Below, in pieces: positions 51,929-61,009 of a DNA stretch of 64,000 nucleotides. How positions within the stretch are numbered: the first letter of the stretch is position 1; the number at the start of each line of letters is the position of its first letter. The position numbers and the translations under genes were made by a program. The DNA comes from Methanofollis sp. UBA420. Lineage in GTDB: Archaea; Halobacteriota; Methanomicrobia; Methanomicrobiales; Methanofollaceae. Below the pieces are notes generated by a model. The model was not told the DNA's origin. It made no database searches and saw nothing but the letters and a program-made list of their open reading frames with translations. The DNA lies in contig NZ_DAGX01000005.1 in the NCBI RefSeq assembly GCF_002498315.1, positions 104,661 to 168,660 of the forward strand, written 5' to 3'.

Positions 51929-53915
51929 GGTTCTTCACCTCCTGTGCATGTTTCCAGATAAATTCCCGTCTCGGCTCCACGTCATCGCCCATCAGTTTCT
52001 CGAAGATCTCGTTCGCATAACTTGCGTCCTCGATCCGCACCTGCTTGAAGACCCGGTGTTCAGGGTCCATCGTCGTCTCCCAGAGTTGTTCGGCGTTCAT
52101 CTCGCCAAGACCCTTGTACCTCTGGACCGAGATGCCGGTCTCGCCCATCTCGGCGAGGATCACCTTCATGTCCTCCTCGCGGTAGGCGTACCTCTCCTTC
52201 TTCTTGCCCCGCGCCACCCTGAACAGGGGCGGCTGGGCGATGTAGACATACCCCCGCTCGATCAGTTCGGGCATGTACCGGAAGAAGAAGGTGAGGAGGA
52301 GCGTCCGGATATGCGCCCCGTCCACATCGGCATCCGTCATGATGACAATGTGGTGGTAGCGCGCCTTGTCGGCGTTGAAGTGATCGCTGATGCCAGTACC
52401 CATCGCCGCAATGAGCGCCTGGATCTCGGCGTTCTTCAGGATCTTATGGGGAGAGGCCTTCTCGACGTTGAGGATCTTGCCCCGCAGGGGAAGGATGGCC
52501 TGGAAACGCCTGTCTCTCCCCTGCTTCGCGGAACCGCCTGCAGAGTCGCCCTCGACGATATAGATCTCGCTCTTTGCAGGGTCGCGCTCCGAGCAGTCTG
52601 CAAGTTTGCCAGGGAGGCCGGTACTTTCGAGCGTGCTCTTTCTCCGGGCAAGGTCGCGTGCGCTCTGCGCCGCCTCGCGTGCCCGCGCTGCAAGAAGGGC
52701 CTTGCCGATGACAGCCTGGAGCACCTTCGGGTTCTCCTCGAAGTATTCGGTGAGGGAGGAGTAGACCAGGGAGTCGACGATCCCCCGCACATTCGAGTTG
52801 CCGAGGCGCATCTTGGTCTGCCCCTCGAACTGGGGGTTGGCGATCTTGAGGGAGATGACGGCGTTCAGCCCTTCCCTGACATCTTCACCCCTGACCGACG
52901 CCCCGTTCTTGAGGAGGTTGTTTTTCTTTGCCGAGGCATTGATCGCCCGCGTGATCGCGCTCCTGAAACCTTCGAGATGAGTGCCGCCTTCCCGGGTGTT
53001 CACCGAGTTGACGAAGGTGAAGACCTGCTCCTTGTAGGTGTTCGTGTACTGGAAGGCGACCTCGACCTCGACCCTGTTCTCCTCGTCCTTCCGGTCGACG
53101 GCGATAGGATCCTCGTGGATCCGCTCGTCGCTCTCGGTGAGGTGGCGGACAAATTCCGTGATCCCCCCGTCATAGCGGTAGAGAGCCTCCTCACCGCTCC
53201 TCTCGTCGCGGATAGCGATCGCAAGCCCGGAGTTGAGGAAGGCCAGTTCCCGCATCCTGTGGGCGAGGACGTCGTAGTCAAACTCGACCGTCTCGAAGAT
53301 CGCGGGGTCGGGCATGAAGCAGACCCTCGTGCCGGTCAGGTGATCGCCGAACTGTTCCAGGAAGAGGGCACGGTCTTCGATGCCCTCCCACTCACCCTCG
53401 ACGCCGAAGACCCGGATGTACCGTGCCTTCATCTCGTCGAGGCTCTCGGCACGCGAGGTGAGAGGCTCGGTCATCAGTCCGCGCGAGAAGACTATCTCAT
53501 AGACCCGGCCATCCCTGAAGACCGTCGCTCTCAGGACGGTCGAGAGGGCATTGACGACCGAGACGCCGACGCCGTGCAGACCGCCGGAGACCTGATATGT
53601 GTTCTTGTCGAACTTGCCGCCCGCGTGGAGGACGGTGAGCACCACTTCGATGGCGCTCTTCCCTGATTTCATCGTGTCGACCGGGATGCCGCGGCCGTTG
53701 TCCTCGACGGTGCAGGACCCGTCGGCGCCGATGGTCACCCTGATCTGATCACAGAACCCTGCAAGTGCCTCGTCGATGGAGTTGTCCACGACCTCGTAGA
53801 CAAGGTGGTGGAGGCCCCGTGTGTCGGTCGAGCCGATGTACATGGCGGGACGCTCACGCACCGGTTCGAGGCCCTTCAGGACGGTGATATGGGAGGCATC
53901 ATAGGAATCTCTCAT
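51918..53915 (-). CDS. gyrB: DNA gyrase subunit B
   Basis: ATPase subunit of gyrase, 665 residues. GHKL ATPase features: EVVDNSIDEALAGF, VEDNGRGIPVD, GGLHGVGVSVVNALS and the QTK-loop FEGQTKMRLGN. The TOPRIM domain has YIVEGDSAGGSAKQGRDR and MTDADVDGAHIRTLL, and the C-terminus QRYKGLGEMNAEQLWETTM. GGAGGGC before ATG 53915. First gene of gyrBA; a palindromic promoter lies at 53959-53980. Confidence 0.98.
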   Translation of the reverse strand: MRDSYDASHITVLKGLEPVRERPAMYIGSTDTRGLHHLVYEVVDNSIDEALAGFCDQIRVTIGADGSCTVEDNGRGIPVDTMKSGKSAIEVVLTVLHAGGKFDKNTYQVSGGLHGVGVSVVNALSTVLRATVFRDGRVYEIVFSRGLMTEPLTSRAESLDEMKARYIRVFGVEGEWEGIEDRALFLEQFGDHLTGTRVCFMPDPAIFETVEFDYDVLAHRMRELAFLNSGLAIAIRDERSGEEALYRYDGGITEFVRHLTESDERIHEDPIAVDRKDEENRVEVEVAFQYTNTYKEQVFTFVNSVNTREGGTHLEGFRSAITRAINASAKKNNLLKNGASVRGEDVREGLNAVISLKIANPQFEGQTKMRLGNSNVRGIVDSLVYSSLTEYFEENPKVLQAVIGKALLAARAREAAQSARDLARRKSTLESTGLPGKLADCSERDPAKSEIYIVEGDSAGGSAKQGRDRRFQAILPLRGKILNVEKASPHKILKNAEIQALIAAMGTGISDHFNADKARYHHIVIMTDADVDGAHIRTLLLTFFFRYMPELIERGYVYIAQPPLFRVARGKKKERYAYREEDMKVILAEMGETGISVQRYKGLGEMNAEQLWETTMDPEHRVFKQVRIEDASYANEIFEKLMGDDVEPRREFIWKHAQEVKNLDI

Positions 53916-53958
53916 AGATGCCCTCCATAGAATAATAAGGGATGCAAAGTTCGTGGAT

Positions 53959-53980
53959 TCACACAATATATTGGGTGTGA
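53959..53980 (-). promoter_or_regulatory. gyrBA promoter: TATA element inside a TCACAC-N10-GTGTGA palindrome
   Basis: TCACAC (53959-53964) and GTGTGA (53975-53980) flank AATATATT (53965-53972), a good archaeal TATA box. Predicted transcript start near 53942, giving a leader of about 27 nt. A protein bound to the palindrome would block TBP access. Confidence 0.6.
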
Positions 53981-54054
53981 AACCTCTTTAAGGTACTCGA
54001 AAATACACGATCTCTTTCCGGGAGGGGGTGCCATCACAGCCCGGCAAAAAGGTT

Positions 54055-54363
54055 TCAGTCGTATGTCCCGACCTGCGGGTCGGCGATCCCGAGGGAGCGG
54101 TCGACCTCGACAAGCAGGTGCCGGAGAATTCTTTTGACCTCCTCGGCGTCTTCCCTGTCCATCGTACCGGGCTGGTGCCAGATGACGCGCTTTCTCAACT
54201 GCTCGACAAGGGCGTCCATCTGCGTTCCGGCAAACTGCGCGGGCACGATCAGTTCGTCGAGGTGGTCGGCCGCCCCGTAGAAGGCCTGCTCGGGGGGGAG
54301 GGAGAAGTGCCGGGCGAGGGCCACCAGGGGGATCACAAAGCCCCTGCCGAATTTGCTCTCCAT
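54055..54363 (-). CDS. Hypothetical small protein
   Basis: 102 residues, not recognised. It is largely helical with no membrane segment. Features are an FGRGFVIPLVALARHFSLPPEQAFYGAADHLDEL segment, one Trp-His pair (VIWHQPG), and an acidic C-terminal helix DAEEVKRILRHLLVEVDRSLG. It lies between gyrB and the cbi operon in the same direction, with good codon use for the window, so it is probably real. Confidence 0.6.
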   Translation of the reverse strand: MESKFGRGFVIPLVALARHFSLPPEQAFYGAADHLDELIVPAQFAGTQMDALVEQLRKRVIWHQPGTMDREDAEEVKRILRHLLVEVDRSLGIADPQVGTYD

Positions 54364-54441
54364 GAATGGGGAATGGCCCTCCTTCCAGAAAAAAGTATCA
54401 CCCGGGGACCCGCACTCCCCCCGGATTCTGCGCCCTCACCT

Positions 54442-55254
54442 TCAGAACAGCCAGGTAAGGGTCGAGGTAGCGATGATGAGGGCGAACGTCCCGGCAAGAA
54501 ACACCCATTCGACCACCTTCAACGGTTTTTTCGTGATGAGGAGGCGGGAGTCCTTCCCATAGCCGCGGCAGAGCATGCTCGTGTAGGTCCGTTCCCCCTG
54601 CTCGAAGGACCTGATAAAGATCGTCCCGACCTCGTAGGCGAGCATCTTCAGGCGGTAGCGGTGGGGCAGGGAGCGGTCGAGGGCGTCGAAACACCGCGTC
54701 TGGAGGGCCGCGTTGACCCGCACGTACATCCTCCCGAAGAGGAAGAGATAGCGGATCATCATCCCCAGAATGAGGGTGAACTCGGACGGGAGTCCGAGGC
54801 GCCCGGCGCCTTCGAGCATACCCTGCATCGTCGTCGTGGACGAGAGCAGGATGATGAAGGAGATGCAGACCAGGAACTTTGCCGCGAGGATGGAGGCGAA
54901 CTCCACGGACTCGGCATAGATCGCGATCCCGAGGGGGAGGGTGACGAGGGGGTGGAACTCGGCGTAGTGCGGGTTGGTGAAGAAGATCTGGAAGACGATG
55001 AGGAAGAAACCGAAGGGCAGGATGAGGAGGAGGCGCTTGAGGTATTCTTTTGGGGAGATCCTGGAGAGTGCCCAGAGGCCCGCAAAGAATGCCAGGAAGA
55101 CGGCACAGGGAAGGTAGACCCCGGTCGTGTACGGGAATGCGACGGTGGCGATGATGAAGGCGAAGACGATGAGGATCTTCACCCGTGCGTCGCACCGGTG
55201 GACGGGGCTTGTCCCCTGCGCCACCTGCTCGATCGCGAAGAGTTCCTCTATCAT
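54442..55254 (-). CDS. cbiQ: ECF metal transporter, transmembrane subunit CbiQ
   Basis: Energy-coupling T component that links the ATPases to the metal-binding subunit. 270 residues with five to six membrane helices. The T-component coupling motif is at FIRSFEQGERTYTSMLCRGYG (about 215-235), with an Ala-Arg-Gly-type helix. The N-terminus has SPVHRCDARVKILIVFAF, conserved in CbiQ. Starts within the last codons of cbiO (4-nt overlap). Last gene of cbiMNOQ. Confidence 0.92.
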   Translation of the reverse strand: MIEELFAIEQVAQGTSPVHRCDARVKILIVFAFIIATVAFPYTTGVYLPCAVFLAFFAGLWALSRISPKEYLKRLLLILPFGFFLIVFQIFFTNPHYAEFHPLVTLPLGIAIYAESVEFASILAAKFLVCISFIILLSSTTTMQGMLEGAGRLGLPSEFTLILGMMIRYLFLFGRMYVRVNAALQTRCFDALDRSLPHRYRLKMLAYEVGTIFIRSFEQGERTYTSMLCRGYGKDSRLLITKKPLKVVEWVFLAGTFALIIATSTLTWLF

Positions 55255-56084
55255 TGCCTCCCCCGGTACGCGGAGAGGAACGCCGCCTCGACCTCGGCAT
55301 AGGTGTAGCCCTCGTCGAGAGAGACGCCGGCCTCGCGCAGGGACCGCATCAGCCTCTGGAGCACCGGGATATCGAGGCGGGTCCGCGTCAGGAGGTCGGT
55401 CTGGGAGAAGATCTCCGGCACCGTCCCCTTCTCCACGACGGTGCCGCGGTCCATCACATAGACATAGTCGGCCAGTTCTGGCACCAGGTCGAGGTGGTGG
55501 GTGGAGAAGATCACCGTCATACCGAAACGCTCGGGCAGGGTGTTGATAAAGGAGATGAGGTCGGCGACACCCTGCGGGTCGAGCCCGGCCGTCGGTTCGT
55601 CGAGGACGAGCACCTGGGGCTCCATGGCCAGGATGCCGGCGATGGCAACACGCTTCTTCTCCCCGCCGGAGAGCTGGTGGGGCGGGCGGTCGCGCATCTC
55701 TTCGAGACCGAGGAGGCGGATTGCGCTCTCCACCCGGTGGTGGATCGTCTCCTCGTCGAGACCCAGATTTGTCGGCCCGAAGGCGATGTCCTGCTCGACC
55801 GTCGGCGCGAAGACCTGGTCGTCAGGGTTCTGGAAGACGATGCCGACCATCTTGCGCACCTCCCTCTGGTTCGCCTTTGTGATAGGCTCACCGTGGATGA
55901 GCACCTCGCCCGACGTCGGCTTCAGGATGCCGTTGAGGTGCTTGAAGAGGGTGCTCTTTCCCGCGCCGTTCGCCCCGATCACCGCTATCCGTGCTTTCCT
56001 GCCGGCGATGAAGTTCACGCTGCTCAGGGCCGGGGGCCGGTTCGGGTAGGCGAAGGTGAGGTTTCGGGTCTCGATAATGTGCAT
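55251..56084 (-). CDS. cbiO: ECF metal transporter ATPase CbiO
   Basis: ABC ATPase powering cobalt or nickel uptake. 277 residues. Walker A GANGAGKSTLFKHLNG (about 37-52), Q-loop FQNPDDQVFAP, signature LSGGEKKRVAIAGIL, Walker B VLVLDEPTAGLD and the switch histidine in FSTHHLDLV. Between cbiN (33 nt upstream) and cbiQ (overlapping). The T8 run just upstream could reduce its expression. Confidence 0.93.
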   Translation of the reverse strand: MHIIETRNLTFAYPNRPPALSSVNFIAGRKARIAVIGANGAGKSTLFKHLNGILKPTSGEVLIHGEPITKANQREVRKMVGIVFQNPDDQVFAPTVEQDIAFGPTNLGLDEETIHHRVESAIRLLGLEEMRDRPPHQLSGGEKKRVAIAGILAMEPQVLVLDEPTAGLDPQGVADLISFINTLPERFGMTVIFSTHHLDLVPELADYVYVMDRGTVVEKGTVPEIFSQTDLLTRTRLDIPVLQRLMRSLREAGVSLDEGYTYAEVEAAFLSAYRGRQ

Positions 56085-56100
56085 CAGTATCCTGTTTGGT

Positions 56101-56108
56101 AAAAAAAA
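56101..56108 (-). terminator. T8 run between cbiN and cbiO, possible internal attenuator
   Basis: Eight A on the plus strand lie between the cbiN stop and the cbiO start. Such a run normally terminates archaeal transcription, but here it is inside an operon. Confidence 0.35.
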
Positions 56109-56117
56109 GATATAGAG

Positions 56118-56456
56118 TCAGTGTTTTGAGGCAGTGACTGCCTTGCCGGCACCGAGGACGACGAGGAGGGCAAGGAAGGTGCCGACGACAACGGCGATGA
56201 CCTCACCCATCTTGCCGGCATCCTCGCCCATCGTGTAGTCGGGCATGGGTGCCTCGTACTCGAAACCGACGTCCTTGCCAACGGCTTCGGGGTCGGCGTC
56301 TTCGGGTGTCGGGCCGGTGAGACTCTTCTCGCCCAGGACGACAAGGGCCGTGCTCTCCAGGCCGTCGGGATCGCCCGCGGCAAAGAAGACGGCGGTGACG
56401 CCGATCAGGATGGCGACAACGATACCGAGGGCGACGAACTGCTTCGTCTCCATCAT
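56118..56456 (-). CDS. ECF metal transporter small subunit with PDGLE motif (CbiN-like)
   Basis: 112 residues, two membrane helices (about 7-27 and 85-105) around an acidic extracellular loop. The GDPDGLESTAL motif is that of the CbiN/PDGLE family, which assists CbiM in metal loading. It starts 4 nt into cbiM's end (overlap). Cobalt versus nickel specificity cannot be decided here; both are essential in methanogens. Confidence 0.85.
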   Translation of the reverse strand: MMETKQFVALGIVVAILIGVTAVFFAAGDPDGLESTALVVLGEKSLTGPTPEDADPEAVGKDVGFEYEAPMPDYTMGEDAGKMGEVIAVVVGTFLALLVVLGAGKAVTASKH

Positions 56457-57091
56457 GCCGCCACCCCCTCGACTGTCTTCATGAGGTCAGGCCGCGCCGA
56501 GGCGATGAGGTAGATCGCACCGGCAGTGATGACGGCCTCGATGATACCGATGGCCGCATGGTAGGTGCCCATCGCGATCATGCCCTCGACGAGAGGGAAG
56601 GTACCCGCGAGGAACATCTCGACTGACGCTGCAAGTGCCGGGATGAGGCAGGCGAACCAGGCGGCGACGCCTGCGGAGAGATAGGTGTTCCCTGCAATGC
56701 TCATCACTCCTTTGTAGGTGTAGAACCCGACAAACCCGCCGATGACGCCCATGTTGATGATGTTGGCGCCCATCGTCGTGAGTCCGCCGTCCCCGAAGAC
56801 GACACCCTGGACAAGGAGCACGAGGGTGAGGATGAAGACCGCGGCATAGGGAGAACCGAGGAGGATTGCCGCAAGGGCCCCGCCGACAAGGTGACCTGTT
56901 GTTCCCATGCCGACCGGGAGGTTGAATGCCTGGATGGCGAAGATTCCGGCGGCAAGGACGGCGATGAGGGGTACCTTCTCGTCGTCAAGTTCGTTTCGTG
57001 CCCACCGCAGGGCAAGGCCGATGAATATCAGAGCAATGACCCAGTAAATGGCGCTCTGCCAGAGGGGAATAAAGACGTCTGGAATGTGCAT
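56453..57091 (-). CDS. cbiM: ECF metal transporter substrate-binding subunit CbiM
   Basis: Membrane S component that binds Co2+ or Ni2+. 212 residues, about six or seven helices. The ATG at 57091 is chosen over 57100 because it gives MHIPDVFIP, and in CbiM/NikM the mature amino terminus and His2 are metal ligands. Further ligand-region motifs are GMGTTGHLVGG and ANIINMGVIGG. A TATA box near 57120-57128 fits this start. First gene of the operon. No cobalamin riboswitch is visible, as expected in archaea. Confidence 0.93.
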   Translation of the reverse strand: MHIPDVFIPLWQSAIYWVIALIFIGLALRWARNELDDEKVPLIAVLAAGIFAIQAFNLPVGMGTTGHLVGGALAAILLGSPYAAVFILTLVLLVQGVVFGDGGLTTMGANIINMGVIGGFVGFYTYKGVMSIAGNTYLSAGVAAWFACLIPALAASVEMFLAGTFPLVEGMIAMGTYHAAIGIIEAVITAGAIYLIASARPDLMKTVEGVAA

Positions 57092-57130
57092 GGTGACCAT
57101 ACTTCAGTAGCACGTTCCAGAATATAAGTA

Positions 57131-58300
57131 TTATCTATTCGCGCCGATTGCAAGTTCTTTCAAAAAAGCGCATACTGAAGGCCCGACTATTGTGCCAAGC
57201 GACATAATGATGGATGGTTTCGTGAGAAGATGGCGGGCAAGAATGCCGGGGCGGTCCATATCACCGTAGCGCACGATCAGGTCGATGATCGCGGGGTCGG
57301 CCATCTTTGCGATGAGAGCGTCTGTCTGCGCTGCGGAGATTTCCTGCCTCAGCCGGGATAGGCGCATGCCGAGGGCGAGTTCGCGGCCGAAATCGGCCTG
57401 CCACTTCTGCTCGTACCCGGCGAGGGCGGCATCGGAATAGTCGTCTTTCTCACAGCAGGAGAGGGCGACACTGGCCGCGTGCCGCGCCGCCCGCACGCCG
57501 GTATAGATGCCGCCGCCGGAGGTCGGCTTTGCAAGCCCCGCGGCGTCGCCGACAAAGAGGGTCCGGTGGCCGTACGTCCGCGGCATCGGGCCGAGGGGGA
57601 TCGTGCCGGTCACAAGGTGGGTGCAACTCGTCATGTACGGCCCGGCGAACTTCTGAAAGTCCTCCTTCACATTGCGCATGCCGCAGAGGCCGACCCGTGC
57701 CCGGCCCTCGCCTGTCGGGATCACCCAGCCGAAGAATTGCGGGGCGGCGGCGGGGTGGACTTCCACGAAGCGGGTATCCATGTCGAGGGGGACGTCGGCC
57801 TGGATGCCGGATAGATAGACCGGCGACCGCGCCATGCCGAGCATGCGCGCCATCCCGCCCCGCGGCCCGTCCGCAGCGATATACAGCCGCGCTTCGACGT
57901 CCCTTCTCCCGAAGGCCCCGCGGGTCATAAGACGTCCTTCTTCTCTCCCGACAACGGTGGTCTTCGGCCAGAACTCGGCCCCGGCGTCTGCCGCGGCCGC
58001 TGCCATCTCGGCGTCGAGGCGCGCGCGGTCGACGACCGAGGCCTTCGTCACCCCGGCATCGAATTTGAGTTCTGCCCCGGTGCTGGCGACGATCCTGGCG
58101 CCCTGGACCCGGTTCAAGACGGACCTTTCAGAGACCCGGCACTCTTCGAGGGCCTTGATCGAGAGGAGGCCGGCGCACTGGACGGGAAAGCCCGGCGCGG
58201 CGTGCTCCTCGATGCAGAGGACAGACAGCCCCGCCTCCGCGCAGGCGCGCGCCGCCGCACTCCCTGTCGGCCCGGCCCCGACCACCGCAACGTCAAACAT
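57131..58300 (-). CDS. Geranylgeranyl reductase family flavoprotein
   Basis: FAD-dependent reductase related to digeranylgeranylglycerophospholipid reductase, which saturates archaeal membrane lipids. 389 residues. MFDVAVVGAGPTGSAAARACAEAG is the FAD-binding start, CAGLLS fits the PxxYxWG/CAG-type substrate region, and LFVGDAAGLAKPTSGGGIYTGV is the second FAD motif. The longer frame starts at 58357, but ATG 58300 gives the canonical N-terminus. Which isoprenoid it acts on is not certain; methanogens have several paralogues. Confidence 0.87.
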   Translation of the reverse strand: MFDVAVVGAGPTGSAAARACAEAGLSVLCIEEHAAPGFPVQCAGLLSIKALEECRVSERSVLNRVQGARIVASTGAELKFDAGVTKASVVDRARLDAEMAAAAADAGAEFWPKTTVVGREEGRLMTRGAFGRRDVEARLYIAADGPRGGMARMLGMARSPVYLSGIQADVPLDMDTRFVEVHPAAAPQFFGWVIPTGEGRARVGLCGMRNVKEDFQKFAGPYMTSCTHLVTGTIPLGPMPRTYGHRTLFVGDAAGLAKPTSGGGIYTGVRAARHAASVALSCCEKDDYSDAALAGYEQKWQADFGRELALGMRLSRLRQEISAAQTDALIAKMADPAIIDLIVRYGDMDRPGILARHLLTKPSIIMSLGTIVGPSVCAFLKELAIGANR

Positions 58301-58403
58301 GCAGAGATAATCTGCCCCCCTCTCTACTTGAACGTCACCGTGGGGATGGGAGGTCATGATGGCTTTCTCATACTCACTTCGTTCGCATCTCGAATCCTTC
58401 GAC

Positions 58404-58420
58404 CTTCTCGTTGCCCCCGG
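58404..58420 (-). repeat. Second copy of the dispersed intergenic repeat core
   Basis: Minus-strand CCGGGGGCAACGAGAAG is identical to 49374-49390. Beyond it the two copies stay similar (GTCGAAGGATTCGAG versus ACGAAGTCTTCGAG), and GTAGGGGGAAG occurs near both (49423-49433 and 58453-58463). It lies in the 290-nt spacer between the flavoprotein gene and pth2. Confidence 0.6.
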
Positions 58421-58591
58421 TGGAGAGTATTGGGAAGGCGGGTTTCGTGGGGGTAGGGGGAAGCATCGGTTTGATTCTGGGGTTTTCTTCAGAACCGGGC
58501 AGATCGCCCGCCCGACCCATCTTCCAGAATATCACCAGAGGTCTGGGGATATGGTCATGGCTTATTGCTCCGCCGCGCCAACAGGATCAGG

Positions 58592-58954
58592 ATGTCTGAA
58601 GTGCCCGTATTCAAGTGGAAGCAGTGCCTGGTCATCAGAGCCGATGTCAAGATGAGTTGCGGCAAGAAGTGCGTGCAGATGGCCCATGCCGCCATCGGCG
58701 CCTACGAGCACGCGGGAAAAGAGGCGAAGAAGGCGTGGTACTCAGAGGGGCAGAAGAAGGTGGCGCTGAAGGTCCCGGGCGAGCGGGACCTGCACACCCT
58801 GAAAATGGCGGCCGAAGCCGCCGGCATCCCCTGTTCCCTCATACAGGACGCGGGGCTCACCGAGATCCCGCCCGGTACCGTCACCGCCCTCGGCCTCGGC
58901 CCGGCAAAGAGCGAGGAACTCGACCGCATCACCGGCGGGCTGCAACTCCTATGA
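58592..58954 (+). CDS. pth2: Peptidyl-tRNA hydrolase (Pth2, archaeal type)
   Basis: Releases tRNA from stalled peptidyl-tRNA. 120 residues. KQCLVIRADVKMSCGKKCVQMAHAA is the family start with the conserved K-x-C/A-x-Q-x-A-H, followed by KVALKVPGERDL, LHTLKMAAEAAGIP, LIQDAGLTEIPPGTVTALGLGP. ATG 58592. Its stop overlaps the truD start by 4 nt, an archaeal arrangement that couples two tRNA-related enzymes. Confidence 0.96.
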   Translation: MSEVPVFKWKQCLVIRADVKMSCGKKCVQMAHAAIGAYEHAGKEAKKAWYSEGQKKVALKVPGERDLHTLKMAAEAAGIPCSLIQDAGLTEIPPGTVTALGLGPAKSEELDRITGGLQLL

Positions 58955-60222
58955 TGCGCACGCCCTATCCCGTGGAGGAAGCCCTCGGGATATCCTGGTA
59001 CGCCACGGAGACGCTGGGCATCGGCGGCGTCCTGCGGAAGGAACCCGAGGACTTTAGAGTCGAGGAGATGCCCCTCGGCGGGCCGTCAGGGGAAGGGCCG
59101 TACCTCCTCTGCAGACTCACGAAGCGGAACTGGGAACACCAGCACGCCATGAAGTCCATCGCGGCGGCCCTCGGCATCTCGCACAGGCGGATCGCCTGGG
59201 CCGGCACCAAGGACAAGAACGCCCTCACCACCCAGTACATCACCATCTATGGCGGCGAGGCGGAGGCCGTGAAGGAACTCCATATCAAGGACATGGAGAT
59301 CGAGCCCCTCGGCATGACCCAGCACGCCCTCTCCCTTGGCGCCCTTGGAGGGAACAGGTTTGCGATCACGATCCGGGACTGCACCGCCCCTGACCTTGCC
59401 GGCACGGTTGCGTCCTCTGTCTCTGCGGCGGCGGCAGGGTTTCCAAACTACTTCGGCCTCCAGCGTTTCGGCGTCGTGAGACCTGTCACCCACCTTGTCG
59501 GCCGGGAGATCCTGCGGGGCGACTACGATGCCGCGGTCGACACCTATGTCGGCCTCGCCTGTCCGGACGAGACGCCCGAGGTGCAGGAGACGCGGCGAGC
59601 CTATATCGAGACCCGCGACGCGAAGGCGGCGATCGCTGCTTTCCCCGCCCACCTCGGCTTTGAGCGTTCGGTGCTCTCGTACCTGGCCGCTCACCCCGGC
59701 GACTCGGGCGGGGCTCTCCAGAACCTCCCGCCAAAACTCCTCTCCATGTTCGTCTCGGCCTACCAGTCATGGCTCTTCAACCGCGTCCTCTCCCTCCGCT
59801 GCGCCGACGGCACCGGGCTCGACGAACCCCTGCCCGGCGAGCGTCTCGTCTTCACAAACGGCAGGGAGGACATCGTGACCGAAGCGAACCGTCGAATAGT
59901 CTCCGTCCATATCGGCCGCGGCAGATGCGCCGTGGCTCTCTTCCTCCCTGGTGCCACGTCATTCCGCACCGAGGGAAGGAACGACGAGAGGATGGCGGTG
60001 CTCCTTGCCGAGGACGGGATCACCGCAGAGCATTTCGAGCGTGCCGGTGCATTCGTGCACCTCCACTATGCCGGAACCCTCCGGCCCATCAACGTGAAAA
60101 CAGAGATTGCGACAGAGGTGACGGGGCAGGACGTCGCCCTTGCCTTCACCCTCCCGCCCGGCCACTATGCGACGACGATCTGCCGGGAGTTTATGAAGGC
60201 AGATCCCCTGGCGATGATCTGA
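58951..60222 (+). CDS. truD: tRNA pseudouridine(13) synthase TruD
   Basis: Makes pseudouridine in tRNA, 423 residues (archaeal and eukaryotic Pus7 length). The catalytic aspartate motif is AWAGTKDKNALTTQ; the N-terminal VLRKEPEDFRVEEMPL and NYFGLQRFGVVRPVTHLVGREI are conserved, and the TRUD insert lies between. ATG 58951 overlaps the pth2 stop. The 3' end overlaps sppA by 32 nt, convergent. Confidence 0.96.
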   Translation: MMRTPYPVEEALGISWYATETLGIGGVLRKEPEDFRVEEMPLGGPSGEGPYLLCRLTKRNWEHQHAMKSIAAALGISHRRIAWAGTKDKNALTTQYITIYGGEAEAVKELHIKDMEIEPLGMTQHALSLGALGGNRFAITIRDCTAPDLAGTVASSVSAAAAGFPNYFGLQRFGVVRPVTHLVGREILRGDYDAAVDTYVGLACPDETPEVQETRRAYIETRDAKAAIAAFPAHLGFERSVLSYLAAHPGDSGGALQNLPPKLLSMFVSAYQSWLFNRVLSLRCADGTGLDEPLPGERLVFTNGREDIVTEANRRIVSVHIGRGRCAVALFLPGATSFRTEGRNDERMAVLLAEDGITAEHFERAGAFVHLHYAGTLRPINVKTEIATEVTGQDVALAFTLPPGHYATTICREFMKADPLAMI

Positions 60223-61003
60223 CGGCCGCGAGGGTGCGGGCCCCCTCGATGGCGTCAAAGAGGTTGCCCACCTCGTCGGCAAGGCCGATGCCGATCGCCT
60301 CCTCGCCCCGTATCAGGCGGGCGGATTCGATCCGGGAGCGGTCCACCGGCCGCTGCGCCGTCACGTCGGCGATGAAGTCGTCGGCGCTCTCGTTCACGAG
60401 TTGTCTCGCATAGGACTGCTCTTCTGCGGTCAGGGGGCGGTACGGAGAGGTCATGTCCTTCTGCTCTCCCGACTTCACCACCTCGACCTTCCTCCCCTCT
60501 GTTTCCATCCACTCGCTCTCGTCGGGGAAGAGCCAGATCACCCCGATGCTCCCGGTCATCGTATCCGGCGAAAGGTAGATCCTGTCGGTGTGCGCCGAGA
60601 TCATATAGGCAGCCGAGGCGGCGACGTCTCCCATCGATGTCACGACCGGTTTTTTCGCCCGTGCATACTCCAGGTCGCGCACGATCTCCTGCGCCGCCGC
60701 CGGACTGCCGCCCGGGCTGTTGACGCGCAATACGATCGCACTGACAAAGGGGTCGTCGGCCGCAGTGCGGACCTCCCGCCCGACATACTCGCTCCCTGCA
60801 TACCCGCCACCCGAAAAGTCGCCGGCAAGGATCGTCCCCTCGACGCGGATGACGGCGACGTCGCCCTCACCGATCGGTGACATGAGCAGCACAGCGACAG
60901 CGACGGCCGCGATGATGAAGACGACGACGGCAACAATGCTGAGATTCTTTTTCAGCCTCCGGCGCCTCTGTGCGCGTTCGATATCGGCAAGGAGGCTGTT
61001 CAT
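60191..61003 (-). CDS. sppA: Signal peptide peptidase SppA (S49)
   Basis: Membrane-bound serine protease that degrades cleaved signal peptides. 270 residues. One N-terminal transmembrane helix (about 22-42), then VAVIRVEGTI, LRVNSPGGSPAAAQEI with the oxyanion region, and VTSMGDVAASAAYMIS carrying the catalytic serine; TGSIGVI follows. Starts behind the riboflavin reductase stop with a TGAGTGGTGATG junction, so GTG starts at 61009 or 61006 are also possible. Confidence 0.9.
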   Translation of the reverse strand: MNSLLADIERAQRRRRLKKNLSIVAVVVFIIAAVAVAVLLMSPIGEGDVAVIRVEGTILAGDFSGGGYAGSEYVGREVRTAADDPFVSAIVLRVNSPGGSPAAAQEIVRDLEYARAKKPVVTSMGDVAASAAYMISAHTDRIYLSPDTMTGSIGVIWLFPDESEWMETEGRKVEVVKSGEQKDMTSPYRPLTAEEQSYARQLVNESADDFIADVTAQRPVDRSRIESARLIRGEEAIGIGLADEVGNLFDAIEGARTLAAVRSSPGDLPS

Positions 61004-61009
61004 CACCAC

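Noticed and set aside
51852..55302. Long plus-strand frames opposite gyrA, gyrB and cbiQ
   Set aside because: Antisense shadows of conserved genes, without signals for expression or known motifs.
57092..57130. Cobalamin riboswitch or other leader upstream of cbiM
   Set aside because: The spacer between the flavoprotein gene and cbiM is under 40 nt and the TATA position predicts almost no leader.
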